A stretch of DNA of 64,000 nt. Origin: Flavihumibacter stibioxidans (GTDB taxonomy: Bacteria; Bacteroidota; Bacteroidia; Chitinophagales; Chitinophagaceae). The position numbers were made by a program, and so were the translations under genes. Location of the stretch: assembly GCF_014332695.1 (NCBI RefSeq), contig NZ_MBUA01000001.1, positions 248,001-312,000 of the forward strand, read 5' to 3'. How positions within the stretch are numbered: the stretch's first letter is position 1; each line of letters begins with the position of its first letter. Below the pieces are notes generated by a model. It was given only the letters and a program-made list of their open reading frames with translations, did not search any database and was not told where the DNA came from. Shown here in pieces: positions 44,833 through 53,543 of the stretch.

Positions 44833-45861
44833 TCAGTTAGCAAACTGATCGGCGAGGGTATTCATTTCCCCTGCGGTCAGTGCTTTTCCCTCCTGTATAA
44901 TAATCCTGTACTTGAAATGAATTGACTGGCCGGGAACCAGTTCAATATCCATCCTGTTTTGCCCATTGCTGAAAACTGCCGCCCCCAATGGATTCAGTGC
45001 AAAGAGACCATAACCTCGTGCATGCCAGTAGGTGGGATAACCCGGGTTGTGGGGATGGTCTATCATGGCAACCGTTATGGGTTGTTTCCTGATATTTCCG
45101 TTCAGCATTACCCAGCGGCCTCGGCTGCTCCAGACGGAATCCCCCTTGATACCTTCGCTGCTGGTGTACAAACCGGTGATACCTTCAGCGGGCATCTGGT
45201 CCACTTTTGTCACCCGACCACTGGCATCAATGTATTCACTGGCTTCCCCGGAGGGTTGCTCCAGTTCGCGCGCCACGCGGATGGCCAGCATGCCGTCTTT
45301 CACATCCTTGAAAATTACTTTTGTATCTGCAGCCGTTAGTGTGGTGGTTCTGTCAATCTCCAGCCTGGATCCGGTTACTGTAAAAATAAACTGTGTTTTT
45401 TCCCTGAGTTGCAGAACACCGGTCTGGTTTTTCCATTCCGTATGCACCACCAGTTCCGCCCTGTTTTCACCGGCCTGTTTTGATTCCACCCGTTTGTGGA
45501 AGATGGTTCCGTAATGTGGTCTCCTGGCGGGTTCTATGGCGGTGGAATGATTCCAGAAATCCAGTCCGTTCACCGATTCATAATTCAGCCACAGTCCCAC
45601 ATGGTGCGGATGATCGGTCCTCTCCCCCGCCCTCGGTTCAAGCGGATAACCGCGGGTTATGGTAATTCCTGAAACTGTATTGACAGGAAACAATACCGGC
45701 TTCATGATGGAATCATCATAGCGGTAAGCCGTCATCAGCCGGTCGTTATACAATATATCGATCCGCTTTTCAGCAGGCTTTTCTATGATCTTAAAGCCTT
45801 TTTCCTGGGCAACAGCAGAAACCGAAAACAGGACCAGTACGGTCAGGAATCGAAGCTTCAT
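44833..45861 (-). CDS. PmoA-family (DUF6807-type) exported protein
   Basis: A 342-residue exported protein with a signal peptide (residues 1-18, ending VSAVAQ). It matches the PmoA/DUF6807 family of Bacteroidota and Planctomycetes through GYPLEPRAGERTDHPHHVGLW and VAMIDHPHNPGYPTYWHARGYGLFALNPLG. Despite the name it is unrelated in mechanism to methane oxygenase; the fold is a large beta-sandwich like those of aldose-epimerase and lyase-type sugar proteins. It is 10 bp after the Gfo/Idh/MocA gene and probably works on the same exported sugar substrate. The reaction is not established. Confidence 0.78.
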   Translation of the reverse strand: MKLRFLTVLVLFSVSAVAQEKGFKIIEKPAEKRIDILYNDRLMTAYRYDDSIMKPVLFPVNTVSGITITRGYPLEPRAGERTDHPHHVGLWLNYESVNGLDFWNHSTAIEPARRPHYGTIFHKRVESKQAGENRAELVVHTEWKNQTGVLQLREKTQFIFTVTGSRLEIDRTTTLTAADTKVIFKDVKDGMLAIRVARELEQPSGEASEYIDASGRVTKVDQMPAEGITGLYTSSEGIKGDSVWSSRGRWVMLNGNIRKQPITVAMIDHPHNPGYPTYWHARGYGLFALNPLGAAVFSNGQNRMDIELVPGQSIHFKYRIIIQEGKALTAGEMNTLADQFAN

Positions 45862-45871
45862 TCACCGTGGT

Positions 45872-47227
45872 TTAATATTTGAATACTTTTCCGTTCACCA
45901 TCACCTGTTTTGTCTTTTCATCAAAAACAGCTTTGGCGCCAGTCCTCACGGCCGCATTGGTCATAATATTGGCGATAGAATGATAGTACCCTGCTTCCAC
46001 CGGAGCGTTAGGCTGGCGGCGGCTGCGTACACATTCCATCCAGTTGCGCATATGCGCACTCGTTAGAACATCCCCGCCGGTATTGGCAGAAGCTACTACT
46101 TCCACTTTTTCGGGCACCAGGTCCATCTCGGGCAGCAGGTTGGGCTGCATGTTCATTTCATCGGCAAATCTTTTTCTCAGTCCGCCTGCCGGCGATATTT
46201 TATTGGTGATCAGGTTCAGTTCTCCTCCGTTGGAATAGTAGAGTTCAGCAGGTCGTTCATCACCGTTATGCATACGCGAAGAAAAGATTACCTGGAAGCC
46301 GGTAGTGGGATCGCCAGAAGGACCGTAGTCAAATACAGCAGTGGTGGTATCCCAATTGGTACGGCCGTCTTTCCACATATAAATTCCGCCGTTGGCCACC
46401 ACGCTTCTCGGATGCTCCAGTCCCGAGAACCAGTGCACCGTATCTATCTGGTGGCTCATCCACTGCCCGGGCATGCCGGAAGAATAGGGCCAGAACAAAC
46501 GATACTCAAGGTATTTCCTGGGGTCCCACTTTTCGAAAGGACGGTTCATCAGGAAGCGTTTCCAGTCGGTATCTTCTTCACGGATCTTTTCCACCAGCGC
46601 AGGTCTGCGCCAGCGGCCGGGCTGGTTCACATTCCAGGTTAGTTCCACACTGGTAATGGGTCCGAATTTACCCTGTTGCACGAAACTGGCAGCAGCTTTA
46701 TAATTGGGGCCGCTCCTTCGCTGTGAACCAATCTGGACAATGCGATTACTTTCTTTTACCGCCTTCAGGGCCGCATTGTTATCATCCATGGTTTCCGCGA
46801 AGGGCTTTTCCGTATAGGTATCGCGGCCCGACTTTACAGCCTCAATAGTGTGCAGGGCATGCTGGAAATCGGCCGTGCTGATGATCACCGCATCAATGTC
46901 TTTTATCGCATATAGCTCGTCGTTATTATTGCAGGGTCTGATATCATGACCAAATTTCGATTTCAACAGTTCCGTGCCTTCTTCCCTGCGCAGTTTCCAG
47001 ATGTCAGACACCGCAATGATGTCAAAATTCAGTTCCTTGTAGTGGTTCAGAAAGGCCGGCAGCAGGGAGTGGCGGAAGCGGTCCGAAAAACCAACGGCGC
47101 CTATCAGCACCCGGTCGTTGGATCCCATGATGCGTGCATAACTGGCAGCGCTCAATCCCATTGTACCAAGGTAAATACCGGCACCTGCCTTTATGGATTG
47201 CCTGATAAATTTCCTGCGTGAAGACAT
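45872..47227 (-). CDS. Gfo/Idh/MocA-family oxidoreductase with Tat signal
   Basis: A 451-residue NAD(P)-dependent sugar oxidoreductase. ATG 47227 gives the twin-arginine motif SSRRKFIRQS at residues 2-11; a much earlier in-frame start (47353) would place 42 residues, overlapping the upstream gene, before it. The Rossmann region reads RVLIGAVGFSDRF, a relaxed glycine motif, and the catalytic EKP is in YTEKPFAETM. It is exported folded with its cofactor. With DUF1080 and PmoA-like partners it forms the kind of 3-keto-sugar locus in which a glycoside is oxidised at C3 and then cleaved; substrate unknown. Confidence 0.87.
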   Translation of the reverse strand: MSSRRKFIRQSIKAGAGIYLGTMGLSAASYARIMGSNDRVLIGAVGFSDRFRHSLLPAFLNHYKELNFDIIAVSDIWKLRREEGTELLKSKFGHDIRPCNNNDELYAIKDIDAVIISTADFQHALHTIEAVKSGRDTYTEKPFAETMDDNNAALKAVKESNRIVQIGSQRRSGPNYKAAASFVQQGKFGPITSVELTWNVNQPGRWRRPALVEKIREEDTDWKRFLMNRPFEKWDPRKYLEYRLFWPYSSGMPGQWMSHQIDTVHWFSGLEHPRSVVANGGIYMWKDGRTNWDTTTAVFDYGPSGDPTTGFQVIFSSRMHNGDERPAELYYSNGGELNLITNKISPAGGLRKRFADEMNMQPNLLPEMDLVPEKVEVVASANTGGDVLTSAHMRNWMECVRSRRQPNAPVEAGYYHSIANIMTNAAVRTGAKAVFDEKTKQVMVNGKVFKY

Positions 47228-47253
47228 GTTTGAAGTTTTGCTTTGGATGAATA

Positions 47254-48606
47254 TTATTTGAGTTCCTGAATTTTGATGCTGCGGAAAGAAACCTGGTCGC
47301 CATGATCCTGAAACAGGATATGCCCCCTGGGCGCCATGCCAAAGCCAGGCCATTTCTCGTATTTGCTCCTTGCCACCAGGGCATAAAAATATTGTGTACC
47401 GCGCTGGTATTCCAGAACTTTCCAGCCATTCAGCCAGTGTTCCACACGGTTATCAGGATGCACCACGATCATACCCCGGTTCCATTCGCCGATTGGTTTT
47501 CTTGCCCTTCTTTCATTAACAGCAGGGATCAGGTCATAAAGGGCAGCAAGTGTCCTGTTTCCAATGGAACCCTGTTTGGCATCGGGATGGTTTTCATCAT
47601 CCAGCACCTGGTATTCCAGCCCGATGGCCGATCCTGTATTGTTTTCCTTTTCCGTTACAAAATATTTTACGCCACTGTTGGCCCCCTTTGTAAGCCTGAA
47701 TTCAAACTGCAGCACAAAAGCACCATATTCTTTTTCAGTGATGATATCGCCGCCATTGGTGGATTCACCGCCGCCCGATGGCAGTACGGAGAGGTTGCCA
47801 TCCCTGATCTCCCAGCCTTTGGCAGGAAAAGCGTCTTTGTAAGCACCACGCCAGCCTTTGGTGGTACTGCCATCGAAGAGTAATTCCACTCCATTCCTTT
47901 TTTCTGCCGGTGATAGTGCATTTGGGATCAGGTTGACCACGAATGTCTGATCGGGAGCTGAAGCTTTCAGTCCGGCGGTCTGGATACGAATATTGCGCCA
48001 GCGGATCTGCCTTCCTTCGTCTTCCTTTTTACCAATGGAATGCACCTGCAGCGCAATGAACCCTTTTGCAGTCATGTCATCCACCACGTGTGCCACGGGT
48101 ACTTCGTTTACCCATGTGCGTATGTCGTTGCCGATACATTCAATCCGGGCCCTGTTCCAGTTTCCCTGGCGAAAACCATTCCGGGAGGCAGGATTAAGAT
48201 ACCCCTGGTAGAGCCAGTCGCGCCTGCCTTCATCATATACCCCTCCTGTCCAGGCGCGGGGAGAAGGGTCGATCTCATACTGGTAACCATGCACCCTGCC
48301 CTTCTGGTAGTCGGGCGAGGAAAGGCTTCTGAACTGCACCCCTGAGTTCATGGTACTGTCTACCAGGAATTCAAATTCCAGAATAAAATCGCCGTATTCC
48401 TTTTCTGTTGCCATAAAAGAATTGGGCTCACCAAACACAGTGGTCCCAACGATTTCGCCGTTTTCAATTGTGTACTTTGCTTTTCCATTCAGTTGTTTCC
48501 AGCCGGTAAAATCCCTGCCATTGAATAAATTAGTCCAGCCGGCATCCTGGGCAAATCCGGCGATTGTAAGGATGCTGCAAAACAAAAAGCTTATCAGATG
48601 TTTCAT
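47254..48606 (-). CDS. Two-domain DUF1080 (3-keto-disaccharide hydrolase-like) protein
   Basis: A 450-residue exported protein. ATG 48606 starts the signal peptide (KHLISFLFCSILTIAGFAQD); the frame is open 15 bp further upstream. Two DUF1080 domains occur in tandem, about 22-215 (LFNGRDFTGW ... MNSGVQFRS) and 235-450 (LLFDGSTTKGW ... ANSGVKYFVT), both with the S/T-G-V-x-F/Y signature. This concanavalin-like family includes enzymes that split 3-keto-disaccharides. It is the first gene of the operon with the Tat-exported oxidoreductase (27 bp downstream) and PmoA-like protein, so oxidation and cleavage of a glycoside in the periplasm is likely. Confidence 0.88.
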   Translation of the reverse strand: MKHLISFLFCSILTIAGFAQDAGWTNLFNGRDFTGWKQLNGKAKYTIENGEIVGTTVFGEPNSFMATEKEYGDFILEFEFLVDSTMNSGVQFRSLSSPDYQKGRVHGYQYEIDPSPRAWTGGVYDEGRRDWLYQGYLNPASRNGFRQGNWNRARIECIGNDIRTWVNEVPVAHVVDDMTAKGFIALQVHSIGKKEDEGRQIRWRNIRIQTAGLKASAPDQTFVVNLIPNALSPAEKRNGVELLFDGSTTKGWRGAYKDAFPAKGWEIRDGNLSVLPSGGGESTNGGDIITEKEYGAFVLQFEFRLTKGANSGVKYFVTEKENNTGSAIGLEYQVLDDENHPDAKQGSIGNRTLAALYDLIPAVNERRARKPIGEWNRGMIVVHPDNRVEHWLNGWKVLEYQRGTQYFYALVARSKYEKWPGFGMAPRGHILFQDHGDQVSFRSIKIQELK

Positions 48607-48622
48607 AACGAAGTTGAGCAAA

Positions 48623-48630
48623 CAAATATA
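48623..48630 (-). promoter_or_regulatory. -7 promoter element candidate for the DUF1080 operon
   Basis: TATATTTG (minus strand, RC of 48623-48630) is a perfect TAnnTTTG box 17 bp before the DUF1080 ATG. No TTTG occurs 19-21 bases upstream, so the call rests on the -7 box only. Confidence 0.35.
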
Positions 48631-48669
48631 ATAGGTTCGTTAAGTTATTGATTGTAGCCAAGAAAACAT

Positions 48670-48697
48670 AAAAAAAACCCGGGAGAGGCTCCCGGGT
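48670..48697 (-). terminator. Rho-independent terminator after the DUF937-like gene
   Basis: ACCCGGGAG (48677-48685) pairs with CTCCCGGGT (48689-48697) around a 3-base loop; on the minus strand seven T residues follow (48670-48676). It ends the 48726-49307 transcript just upstream of the DUF1080 operon. Confidence 0.85.
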
Positions 48698-48725
48698 ATG
48701 TTCATATTTTTTATTTTGAAAGCAT

Positions 48726-49307
48726 TTAATTTCCGAATATTCCTTTCAGCGCATCCAGCGGACTGCCACCCTGGTTTGAATTGCCTGAATTACCGCCACC
48801 GGTAAATATGCCCATCAAATCCTGCAGGTCAACATCACCATCGCCATCCTTATCCATGCCACCGCCTGCAAGTTTTCCGGCAATGGCTTCAATGTTCATG
48901 CCCTGGGTACGTCCGCCGCTGAGCTGGCCAAAGAGTCCGTCCAGGCTGAACCCGTTATCTGCCGGGTTTTTGGTACGGCTGATCAGCTGGTTCAATACCA
49001 TGGGCAGGAGGCTGCTCACCAAACTGCCGGCCTTGCCGCTGTCGAGCCCGAATTTGTTAACGAGATTGCCGATCAGTCCGCCTGAAAGGTTTTGCACTAC
49101 CGGATTGCTATTATCTACCCCACCTGAATTGAACATGCCCAATAAATCTTTCACACCACCCTGGGCAAGTATACCCTGGAGCCCGCTGACAAGTGAAGAA
49201 GTTGTTTCCTGAACAGCTTCTTCATTTCGATCATTAGGGATATCCGGGTTATTGAAAATAGCTTCACCGGCATTTTCCCTGACAAGGTTTAACAGGTTGT
49301 CAATCAT
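48726..49307 (-). CDS. DUF937-like protein with dockerin/EF-hand type loop
   Basis: A 193-residue protein without a signal peptide. The region 40-140 (GLQGILAQGGVKDLLGMF, NLSGGLIGNLVNKFGLD, GSLVSSLLPMVLNQLISR) matches the helical, Gly/Leu-rich DUF937 family. Near the C-terminus MDKDGDGDVDLQDLMGIF is a calcium-binding loop of the EF-hand/dockerin type (D-x-D-x-D-x-D). Gly/Asn-rich linkers flank it. Function is unknown. It stands alone between terminators and the divergent ung gene. Confidence 0.72.
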   Translation of the reverse strand: MIDNLLNLVRENAGEAIFNNPDIPNDRNEEAVQETTSSLVSGLQGILAQGGVKDLLGMFNSGGVDNSNPVVQNLSGGLIGNLVNKFGLDSGKAGSLVSSLLPMVLNQLISRTKNPADNGFSLDGLFGQLSGGRTQGMNIEAIAGKLAGGGMDKDGDGDVDLQDLMGIFTGGGNSGNSNQGGSPLDALKGIFGN

Positions 49308-49385
49308 GTTACATATTTTTAGACTTGGAATATACTTGATTTACCAACTAAAGGACCAAATGTTCAGAAAATTAATGCAGTTTTC

Positions 49386-50057
49386 ATGGAAGTAAGAATG
49401 GAGGCCGGATGGAAGGCGATACTCAAACAGGAGTTTTCAAAAGCCTATTTCCAGCAGGTGGTCACCCACCTGAAGATGGAAAAAATGGGGGGTAAGATTA
49501 TCTATCCCCAGGGTTCCAATATTTTCCATGCCTTCGATAAAACCCCCTTTGATAAACTAAAGGTTGTGATACTTGGGCAGGATCCTTACCACAACCCGGG
49601 ACAGGCACACGGACTCAGTTTTTCTGTTCCGGATGGCGTACCGCCTCCTCCATCGCTGGTGAATATTTACAAAGAGATCGCATCCGATATCGGTATCCGC
49701 CTGCCCAAACAGGGCAATCTGGAAAAATGGGCAGAACGGGGCGTATTACTTCTGAACGCCGTGCTGACAGTAAGGGCCAATGAACCTGCCAGTCATTCAA
49801 AGATCGGCTGGATGGACTTTACTGATGCCGTCATCCGGCATATCAGCGATGAAAAAGAACATATTGTTTTCCTGCTCTGGGGGCGGTTTGCACAGGAAAA
49901 ACAGGCCCTGATTGACGAAACCAAACACCTGGTTTTAAAAGCGGCGCATCCCTCTCCCTTCAGCGCAGATAAGGGATTTTTCGGCTGCAAACATTTTTCC
50001 CGCACCAACGAGTACCTGATGCAGCATGGTATAGATCCCATTGATTGGTCTTTGTGA
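49386..50057 (+). CDS. ung: Uracil-DNA glycosylase (family 1)
   Basis: A 223-residue base-excision repair enzyme that removes uracil from DNA. The water-activating motif is GQDPYHNPGQAHGLSFSV (catalytic Asp66), and the minor-groove/His loop is HPSPFSADKGFFGCKHF (His188). Length and motif order are standard for family 1 UDG. It lies 14 bp before plsC on the same strand, probably one transcript. Confidence 0.97.
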   Translation: MEVRMEAGWKAILKQEFSKAYFQQVVTHLKMEKMGGKIIYPQGSNIFHAFDKTPFDKLKVVILGQDPYHNPGQAHGLSFSVPDGVPPPPSLVNIYKEIASDIGIRLPKQGNLEKWAERGVLLLNAVLTVRANEPASHSKIGWMDFTDAVIRHISDEKEHIVFLLWGRFAQEKQALIDETKHLVLKAAHPSPFSADKGFFGCKHFSRTNEYLMQHGIDPIDWSL

Positions 50058-50071
50058 GCTAATTTTGCAGA

Positions 50072-50815
50072 ATGAAGTCGGCTAAAAATATTTTCGGCAC
50101 CATTTGGGCAGTCTGGGCAATTATTGCTTTTGTGATTACCATGATCTTTTTCCTGATCCCGGTTTTCGTTCTTTGCCTGCCGCTGGAAGAACCGAAACGC
50201 ACCCATCGGTTTATCTATCATTCGCGCATATGGATGGCCGTTTACCTCAGGCTGATCGGCTGCCCGCTGAAAGTTACCGGTAAACAGTATTTCGCACCCG
50301 GACAGAATTACATCGTCATCTGCAACCACAATGCACTGATGGATGTGCCGGTATCTTCACCCGCCATCCCGGGAGGCAACAAGACCATCGCCAAAGCGGA
50401 AATGGCGAAAATTCCGGTCTTTGGGGTCATTTACAAACTGGGAAGCGTGCTGGTAGACAGGCAGAGTGATAAAAGCCGAAAAGATAGTTTTGCCAAGATG
50501 AAGGCTGTGCTCGACAGCGGACTGCACATGTGCATCTATCCGGAAGGCACCCGCAACAAAACCTCTGAGCCGCTGAAACCCTTCCACGACGGCGCTTTCA
50601 AGCTGGCACTGGCAACCCGCAAGGCCATCATTCCGGGCGTGATCTTCCATACAAGGATCGTCAATCCCGCCCACAAATCATTTTACCTGATGCCCCATCC
50701 CCTGCGCATCGATTTCCTTCCGGCAATCGAAGTAAGGGATGATGATACTGTGGAAAGCCTGAAGCAGCGCTCCTTTGATCGTATGAAGCAACACTATGTG
50801 AATGCAAATCACTGA
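50072..50815 (+). CDS. plsC: 1-acyl-sn-glycerol-3-phosphate acyltransferase
   Basis: A 247-residue inner-membrane acyltransferase that adds the second acyl chain to lysophosphatidate in phospholipid synthesis. A membrane helix (about 12-36) precedes the catalytic H-x4-D box NHNALMD (His86, Asp91) and the substrate-binding YPEGTRN (EGTR 158-161). The length is normal for bacterial PlsC. It follows ung by 14 bp, and its stop overlaps the convergent lptD 3' end by 7 bp. Confidence 0.9.
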   Translation: MKSAKNIFGTIWAVWAIIAFVITMIFFLIPVFVLCLPLEEPKRTHRFIYHSRIWMAVYLRLIGCPLKVTGKQYFAPGQNYIVICNHNALMDVPVSSPAIPGGNKTIAKAEMAKIPVFGVIYKLGSVLVDRQSDKSRKDSFAKMKAVLDSGLHMCIYPEGTRNKTSEPLKPFHDGAFKLALATRKAIIPGVIFHTRIVNPAHKSFYLMPHPLRIDFLPAIEVRDDDTVESLKQRSFDRMKQHYVNANH

Positions 50816-53487
50816 GTATAAAAATACCTCGTCCTGTTGATCCTTAAATCCCTCAGGATTCCCGACTTGGGATTGATGGTGATATTAAACGAGCGATACA
50901 ATCCAACCGGAGTGATATTGATGCCAAGTTGCCAGCAATGGAGTTCGCGGCTAAGGAACATCGTTAGTTGCTGGATGGAGGAGCCGCGGAAATCATAATA
51001 GGTATTGGCACCCATTTTCCATTTCGGGGTAAGGTTGAAATCTCCGCTGACATTGATACTGGAAGATATCTGGGTTTCATAACCCGAATAGTCGCGCTTC
51101 AACAGCCTGCTGAAACTGAGTGAATAGGATAAATTGACCGACCACGGGATATTGAAATCGGCAAACTCAGCAGGGTTATTCCTTACGTAATTCAATTGTG
51201 CCTGTTGTTCTTCCAGCGTCATCGGTAATCCCGCACTGGCCAGGTCGTCGGTAGGTTCAGTGGGTTGCTTTTCCTTCTGCTTACTGCTGAAGGAAGTTGA
51301 AATGGCGATGTTGCCTGAAGTCAGCCGCCCTGGTGAAAATTTGCCCCCACTCCAGGCATACTGGTTGATCCGGTACCCCTTGTTATCGGTTTTATACGGA
51401 TCCATACTGGCGGATGCCGTAATATTGATTTTCTCAAAAAGGGTACTCCGCACATAGAGGCTGATGGGCGATAACTGGAAAGAATCCGCCAGGAAATTAT
51501 AACTGCCCGACAGGCCAAAACCATCCAGAATCCGCACTTTTTTGATCCCTCCTTCAGTGGTGTCTTTTTTAGAACGGACCTTCATTTCGAGGTTATTATC
51601 GAGCGTGAAACTGAGCCCGCCGAATTCACCTGCACCGAATGCGCCATAGAGGCTCCCGTCATATTTGCTAAAGCGCACTTCGCGGCCTGAGGTATCCACC
51701 TGGGTGGAATAATAATCCTTGCCATTCATATCAGGCTTGTAACTGGCACTGATGGATGGCCTGATCACGTGGCGGATTGCCCGTACACTGCTGTTCTTGC
51801 CAAACTTATTGAAGGTTCCGAAAATGGCCGTGTTCAGGCTCATGCTGAAGGATACATCTCTTGCTGCAAAAAAGCCCCTGTCGATGGTGGTGTCAATTTT
51901 AGAACCGTTCCACCTGCGGGTGAATTGTTGTGCATACCATCTTTCGGTATAACTCACCCCGGGGGAAACCTGAATCGGTCCCAGTGAAGGCAGGGCCAGG
52001 GTTATTGGAATATTGTGCTGGGCACCCCACTGCATGGTGTCCACCAGTTGCTTGAAGGAAAATGCACTGTCGTAAAAAGAAACCTGGTTCCTGAATTGTG
52101 TATTGAGTCCGAGGCCAAGCTTCTCATACCACTTGGCTTCACCCACAAAATCATTTGGCTGGAAGGGATAAAAGTTGTTCACCGTGAAGGACCCGTCTGG
52201 CAGTCGCACATTGATCTGGCGGGTACGGCTGTTCTGATCGTGCCCCATGCTGAGCGTGAGGTTGTATTTGTTATCCCAGTTCTTGCTGTAGGAGATGGAA
52301 GAATACAACTGGTTCTGGAAATTGATGGTCGGGTTGATGCCCACAAACTGGTTGTATTGGGTGGAACCCGCGTTCACGCTGGCCTGGAAGCTGGTACCGG
52401 GTCTGGCTTTCGCATCAGCCACATGACTCCACTGGATATTGAAACTGCGGTTGACATCAAATTCTTTTTTCGGGTCATTGCTCAGTATCCTTGTATTCTG
52501 ATAAGCCAGGTTCAACCGCCCCGAGTACCGGTAGCGTTTCCGGTAAGTGGGTGTCAGCACGGCCCGCCATCCCCCGTAAGAATACACATCCGTACGCAGC
52601 ATGACATCAAACTTTTCACCGATTACCTTATAATAACCAAGCCCCTCCAAACCAAGGCCGAACTGTGCATTGGCTGTAAACTGCGGAGGCAGGATGCCGG
52701 AATGGCGTCCCTGGGAAAGCGGGAAAAAACCAAATGGAATATAAATGGGAACCGGCACTCCTTCAAACTCGGGGTGGATGGGGCCACTGACGGCGAGTTT
52801 CTGGTTGACCAGTTTCATTCTTTTGGTGCGGAAGGCAAAGTGCGGAGTATCGAGGTTACAGGTGGTGAATCGCCCGTCAAGCGCGAAGAAATCTGATATA
52901 TTCACTTTTTTAATGCGCTCCCCGTAAACGAACATCTCACCCTGTTGTGTAAACGTACTTTTGGTGATACCCTTCTGGGTTTTGAAATTATATATGATGG
53001 AGTCGGCATCCATATTGCTTTCTCCCTGCACAAAATGGGGTTTGCCCTGCTTCTCACCCACAGAATCGATCAGGTAGGTCGCCACCACTATCTGGGTGGG
53101 CTGGTCCAGTTCAATTTTATAGGCAGTGAGGTCCAGGTCCTTGTATTTCGTGGAAGCCTTGCTGTAAAGGGTTATTTTTTTAGTAGCCACATCAAGCACC
53201 ATGGAGTCGGAGGCTGCATAATTAACGGGGGCATCAAGCGAATCTGCAGAAATTTTAACATTTAATGTATCAACCTGCTGTAGATTTCGGGATGCTGAAT
53301 CAGCCTGCTTTCCAGGCAGGGTATCCTTTTTAAGGGGCAGGGTATCGGGCCTTACCTGTGTTAAGTGCTTGTAAAAATCAGTCGATTTATGATAATTCGC
53401 TGATGCGAAGAGCGTTAAAGTGCAAAGTAGCAGCGTAAAAAGCCCAATCGAAGTGTATTTTAAACTAAATTTGCCGCCGTTATTCAT
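50809..53487 (-). CDS. lptD: LptD-family LPS assembly outer-membrane protein
   Basis: An 892-residue outer-membrane protein. ATG 53487 is preferred over an in-frame ATG at 53526, because a full promoter lies between them and the signal-type helix (YTSIGLFTLLLCTLTLFASA) follows. A Ser/Asp-rich N-terminal part and an OstA-like beta-jellyroll (about 95-230) are followed by a long beta barrel with alternating aromatic strands to residue 892. The Bacteroidota form is diverged but keeps the LptD layout. It inserts lipopolysaccharide into the outer leaflet. It is divergent from the amidase-MlaD-OstA operon, whose OstA product is a likely partner. Confidence 0.85.
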   Translation of the reverse strand: MNNGGKFSLKYTSIGLFTLLLCTLTLFASANYHKSTDFYKHLTQVRPDTLPLKKDTLPGKQADSASRNLQQVDTLNVKISADSLDAPVNYAASDSMVLDVATKKITLYSKASTKYKDLDLTAYKIELDQPTQIVVATYLIDSVGEKQGKPHFVQGESNMDADSIIYNFKTQKGITKSTFTQQGEMFVYGERIKKVNISDFFALDGRFTTCNLDTPHFAFRTKRMKLVNQKLAVSGPIHPEFEGVPVPIYIPFGFFPLSQGRHSGILPPQFTANAQFGLGLEGLGYYKVIGEKFDVMLRTDVYSYGGWRAVLTPTYRKRYRYSGRLNLAYQNTRILSNDPKKEFDVNRSFNIQWSHVADAKARPGTSFQASVNAGSTQYNQFVGINPTINFQNQLYSSISYSKNWDNKYNLTLSMGHDQNSRTRQINVRLPDGSFTVNNFYPFQPNDFVGEAKWYEKLGLGLNTQFRNQVSFYDSAFSFKQLVDTMQWGAQHNIPITLALPSLGPIQVSPGVSYTERWYAQQFTRRWNGSKIDTTIDRGFFAARDVSFSMSLNTAIFGTFNKFGKNSSVRAIRHVIRPSISASYKPDMNGKDYYSTQVDTSGREVRFSKYDGSLYGAFGAGEFGGLSFTLDNNLEMKVRSKKDTTEGGIKKVRILDGFGLSGSYNFLADSFQLSPISLYVRSTLFEKINITASASMDPYKTDNKGYRINQYAWSGGKFSPGRLTSGNIAISTSFSSKQKEKQPTEPTDDLASAGLPMTLEEQQAQLNYVRNNPAEFADFNIPWSVNLSYSLSFSRLLKRDYSGYETQISSSINVSGDFNLTPKWKMGANTYYDFRGSSIQQLTMFLSRELHCWQLGINITPVGLYRSFNITINPKSGILRDLRINRTRYFYTQ
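53466..53473 (+). promoter_or_regulatory. -7 element candidate for the amidase-MlaD-OstA-nhaA operon
   Basis: TAAATTTG matches TAnnTTTG; transcription would start near 53480, about 64 bases before the amidase ATG and inside the first codons of lptD on the other strand. No TTTG is found at the right distance upstream, so this is tentative. Confidence 0.3.
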
Positions 53488-53502
53488 ATTATTGAATGGG
53501 GG

Positions 53503-53534
53503 CAAAAATAGTGATTCGGTACCCATTAATCAAA
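53503..53534 (-). promoter_or_regulatory. Promoter for lptD
   Basis: On the minus strand TTTG (53531-53534) and TATTTTTG (53503-53510) are 20 bases apart, a full Bacteroidota promoter match. Transcription would begin near 53497, about 10 bases before the lptD ATG at 53487. The element lies within the 56-bp gap between the two divergent coding starts. Confidence 0.65.
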
Positions 53535-53543
53535 GTATATCTT

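Noticed and set aside
52015-52896. 293-codon + strand frame inside lptD
   Set aside because: Antisense shadow of a coding frame; no start context, signal or motif.
53488-53526. Upstream ATG for lptD
   Set aside because: A full consensus promoter for lptD lies within this segment, and the signal-type helix is better placed after ATG 53487.
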